From assembly GCF_007992715.1 (NCBI RefSeq), contig NZ_BKAU01000007.1, positions 1 through 64,000 on the forward strand: DNA of 64,000 nt, given 5' to 3'. The stretch is from Chitinophaga cymbidii. GTDB taxonomy: Bacteria; Bacteroidota; Bacteroidia; Chitinophagales; Chitinophagaceae. Under the pieces are notes generated by a model that made no database searches, had not been told where the DNA came from, and saw only the letters and a list, made by a program, of their open reading frames with translations. The number at the start of each line of letters is the position of its first letter. Position 1 is the stretch's first letter. Of this stretch, positions 62,252 through 64,000 are shown piece after piece. Position numbers and translations under genes: made by a program.

Positions 62252-62905
62252 TTAACTCACAAGCAGGTTATTCGCCACTTTAAAACTCACCATGATCGAT
62301 TTTTCGTTCTTCAGCAATATGGTGAGGCTTTTATCGAATTCTTCCACCATTTTCACTTTGATCAGATCGCCCAGCGCAAGCCCGATTTTATCGAGGTAAG
62401 TCAAGAAAGCCGGGCTATGGTCGATGACGCCAACGAATTTGCCTTTCCCCCCGGCGGATAAGGTGGCCAGCGGAAAAGATGGCGGTTCCGAAAATACACC
62501 GTTCGCGTCCGGAATCGGATCTCCGTGCGGATCTGCAACGGGAAAACCCAGGAATTCATCCAGCCGCGCTATCAATTGCTCGCTTTGCACATGTTCCAGC
62601 TGTTCAGCCACCTCATGCACTTCATCCCACTTAAAACCCAGCTTGTTTACCAGGAAACACTCCCAAAGCCGGTGTTTCCGGATGATGGCGATGGCCGCGA
62701 GCTTTCCTTTTTCGGTGAGCCTGACGCCTTTCATCTTCAAGTAGGTAATCAGCTTCTTTTTTACGATTTTCTTCACCATATCCGTAACGGAAGCGGGCTG
62801 CACACCCAGCGCCTTCGCCAGGTCGGACGTGCTCACAAGGCCATCGCCGTTTCCCTGCAGCGTATAAATCGCTTTCAGATAGTTTTCTTCAGTTATTGAA
62901 TGCAC
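62252..62905 (-). CDS. DtxR/MntR-family metal-dependent repressor
   Basis: 217 aa; the start is GTG at 62905 (no in-frame ATG close upstream). Winged helix: TEENYLKAIYTLQGNGDGLVSTSDLAKALGVQPASVTDMVKKIVKKKLITYLKMKGVRLTEKG. The dimerization/metal domain has RKHRLWECFLVNKLGFKWDEVHEVAEQLEHVQ with Cys, Glu and His ligands, and a C-terminal FeoA/SH3-like domain. Divergent from the DUF1111 gene with a palindromic site between. Confidence 0.92.
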   Translation of the reverse strand: MHSITEENYLKAIYTLQGNGDGLVSTSDLAKALGVQPASVTDMVKKIVKKKLITYLKMKGVRLTEKGKLAAIAIIRKHRLWECFLVNKLGFKWDEVHEVAEQLEHVQSEQLIARLDEFLGFPVADPHGDPIPDANGVFSEPPSFPLATLSAGGKGKFVGVIDHSPAFLTYLDKIGLALGDLIKVKMVEEFDKSLTILLKNEKSIMVSFKVANNLLVS

Positions 62906-62953
62906 GGTTCCCAGATTATGGCTGCAATTTAATGAAAGGCGTACTAAATATAT

Positions 62954-62995
62954 TATTTAGACTTGTCTAAATATAATGAATCGGTTTGTCTAAAT
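62954..62995. promoter_or_regulatory. DtxR/MntR-type operator between the divergent genes
   Basis: TATTTAGACTTGTCTAAATA (62954-62973) is a perfect 9-2-9 palindrome of the DtxR/MntR kind. Its right half TTGTCTAAAT (62963-62972) recurs as a direct copy at 62986-62995, just before the -7 box TAATTTTG (62999-63006) of the diheme gene. This suits repression of both divergent genes. Confidence 0.7.
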
Positions 62996-62998
62996 TAA

Positions 62999-63006
62999 TA
63001 ATTTTG
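62999..63006 (+). promoter_or_regulatory. -7 box of the DUF1111 gene
   Basis: TAATTTTG fits TAnnTTTG exactly and lies 19 nt before the start at 63026, immediately after the DtxR-box half site. Confidence 0.5.
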
Positions 63007-63025
63007 TACGTCTATTAATATATTT

Positions 63026-64000
63026 ATGCAAACCAAAATCAAAGTTTACGCGGTAATCCTCGCTTTTATAGGATGGGGAACTGCCTGTGAAAAAGCGCTG
63101 CCCCGCCCGCCGGCCGACGACGACGTGCTGGACGGCCCCATCGAGGGGCTCACCCACGAACAAAACAAGATCTTTTTGCGTGGCGATGTAGCCTTCAACG
63201 ACGAAATCTTCACCGCCTCCACCGGCCTGGGCCCCTTATTTGTGGCCAATTCCTGCGGCAGCTGCCATGCGGGCGACGGAAAAGGGCATCCTTTCACCAC
63301 GTTGACCCGTTTTGGCCAATCCGATACGATAGCGGGCAACCTTTTCCTGAAACTCGGTGGCCCGCAGCTGCAAAACAGGGCCATCCCCGGATTTCAGCCT
63401 GAGCAAATCCCCGCCGGAGCCACGTTCTCGAAATTCACGCCGCCGGCCAACACGGGCCTGGGGCTGCTGGATGCCGTTCCGGACGCGGTGCTGCTTTCCC
63501 TTAGCGACGAAAAAGACGCCGACGGCGATGGTATTTCCGGTCGGCCCAACTGGATACATATCCCGGACTATACCGCCTTGCGGCCAGGATATGCCGAAAG
63601 GAACAACAAATACATCGGGCGGTTTGGCAAAAAAGCCGCAGTATATGACCTCATGCAGCAAACAGCCAACGCCTATAACCAGGATATGGGCATCAGTTCC
63701 ACCTACGAGCATTATGATACCTATACCGGGCAGGAGATCGACCCGGAAGTGTCCAACCAGACGGTGCTGGATGTCGTGTTTTACCTGAAAACGCTCAAGG
63801 CGCCGGTCCAGCGGAACCAACAGGATGCCATTGTGCAGAAAGGAAAGCAGGTATTTACAGCAATAGATTGCGCCAGATGCCACACGCCAACGCTTTCGAC
63901 CGGCGCATCAGACATTACCTCCCTGGCCAACATTACCTTTTCTCCCTATACCGACCTGCTGCTGCACGACATGGGGCCGGAACTCAACGATGGGTACACC
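63026..64000 (+). CDS. DUF1111 diheme (thiol) oxidoreductase lipoprotein, truncated by window end
   Basis: At least 325 aa, continuing past the window. Lipobox Cys21 (GTAC). Two haem c sites: CGSCH (77-81) and CARCH (about 281-285). Between them LGLGLLDAVPD-type blocks, DADGDGISGRPNW and FGKKAAVYDLMQQTANAYNQDMGI are typical of DUF1111. Often found with imelysin and iron/metal uptake genes; here it is under a DtxR-box promoter, so its expression should depend on Fe or Mn. The 3' end is not in view. Confidence 0.92.
   Translation, partial: MQTKIKVYAVILAFIGWGTACEKALPRPPADDDVLDGPIEGLTHEQNKIFLRGDVAFNDEIFTASTGLGPLFVANSCGSCHAGDGKGHPFTTLTRFGQSDTIAGNLFLKLGGPQLQNRAIPGFQPEQIPAGATFSKFTPPANTGLGLLDAVPDAVLLSLSDEKDADGDGISGRPNWIHIPDYTALRPGYAERNNKYIGRFGKKAAVYDLMQQTANAYNQDMGISSTYEHYDTYTGQEIDPEVSNQTVLDVVFYLKTLKAPVQRNQQDAIVQKGKQVFTAIDCARCHTPTLSTGASDITSLANITFSPYTDLLLHDMGPELNDGYT

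Overview
The window comes from a Bacteroidota chromosome, most likely Chitinophagaceae or a relative such as Chitinophaga. The support is a SusC/SusD pair, several -7 elements of the TAnnTTTG type, weak Shine-Dalgarno signals, many lipoproteins, and families largely confined to this phylum (DUF3347, DUF2911, the HYCMG family, DUF6660-like proteins). This taxonomic call is inference from gene content. I found no tRNA, rRNA or CRISPR array.

Layout. 0.3-9.3 kb is a compact polysaccharide-utilization-type locus: SusC, SusD, a clan GH-A glycosidase, a lipoprotein glycerophosphodiesterase, and an endonuclease/exonuclease/phosphatase-fold lipoprotein with FG-GAP repeats. 9.5-15.5 kb is a copper/diheme locus: a small Cys-rich protein, two tandem MbnP + MauG-like diheme (MbnH-like) pairs with the first MbnP frameshifted, an outer-membrane protein and a SCO copper chaperone. 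15.5-22.4 kb is mixed: a secreted WD40 protein, HxlR and DinB proteins, a GH92 mannosidase, an AlkD-like protein and a hypothetical. 22.5-25.8 kb is an AT-rich accessory patch with an IS481-type transposase remnant, an AAA-ATPase/TOPRIM (OLD-like) gene, a five-hairpin non-coding stretch and a small orphan gene.

25.9-34.3 kb is an arsenic/mercury block: arsR, arsM, a secreted ArsC-like protein, ACR3, arsC, a metallophosphoesterase, a SigZ-like sigma factor with a Cys-rich tail, a PAP2 phosphatase, a second ArsR/SmtB repressor behind a 40-bp palindrome, a merT-merP fusion, a Cys-rich GDCC protein and a broken arsO. 34.3-57.5 kb is a large copper island: two regulators that fuse an HMA-like metal-binding domain to an AraC DNA-binding domain, CopA, a 2Fe-2S oxidoreductase, HMA chaperones, HYCMG proteins, an outer-membrane protein, DUF305, a Csp-type copper-storage protein, a beta-propeller lipoprotein, a split CusA-type RND pump with its TolC-like partner and two adaptors, DUF3347/DUF2911 proteins, a CopB-type ATPase and a haem-binding protein. 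57.6-62.2 kb holds a TonB-dependent receptor and a Cd/Zn/Pb-type P-ATPase. It ends with a DtxR/MntR regulator divergent from a DUF1111 diheme oxidoreductase cut by the window edge.

The genes form a layered metal-defence chromosome segment: cytoplasmic export (CopA, CopB, the CadA-like ATPase, ACR3), envelope efflux (Cus system), periplasmic and cytoplasmic buffering (HMA proteins, Csp, MbnP, DUF3347), chemical conversion (ArsC, ArsM, once ArsO) and dedicated regulators. The most interesting points are the HMA-AraC regulators and a promoter motif shared at fixed spacing upstream of at least four copper-island genes, the secreted ArsC-like protein, the five-hairpin stretch, and the duplicated MbnP/MbnH pairs.
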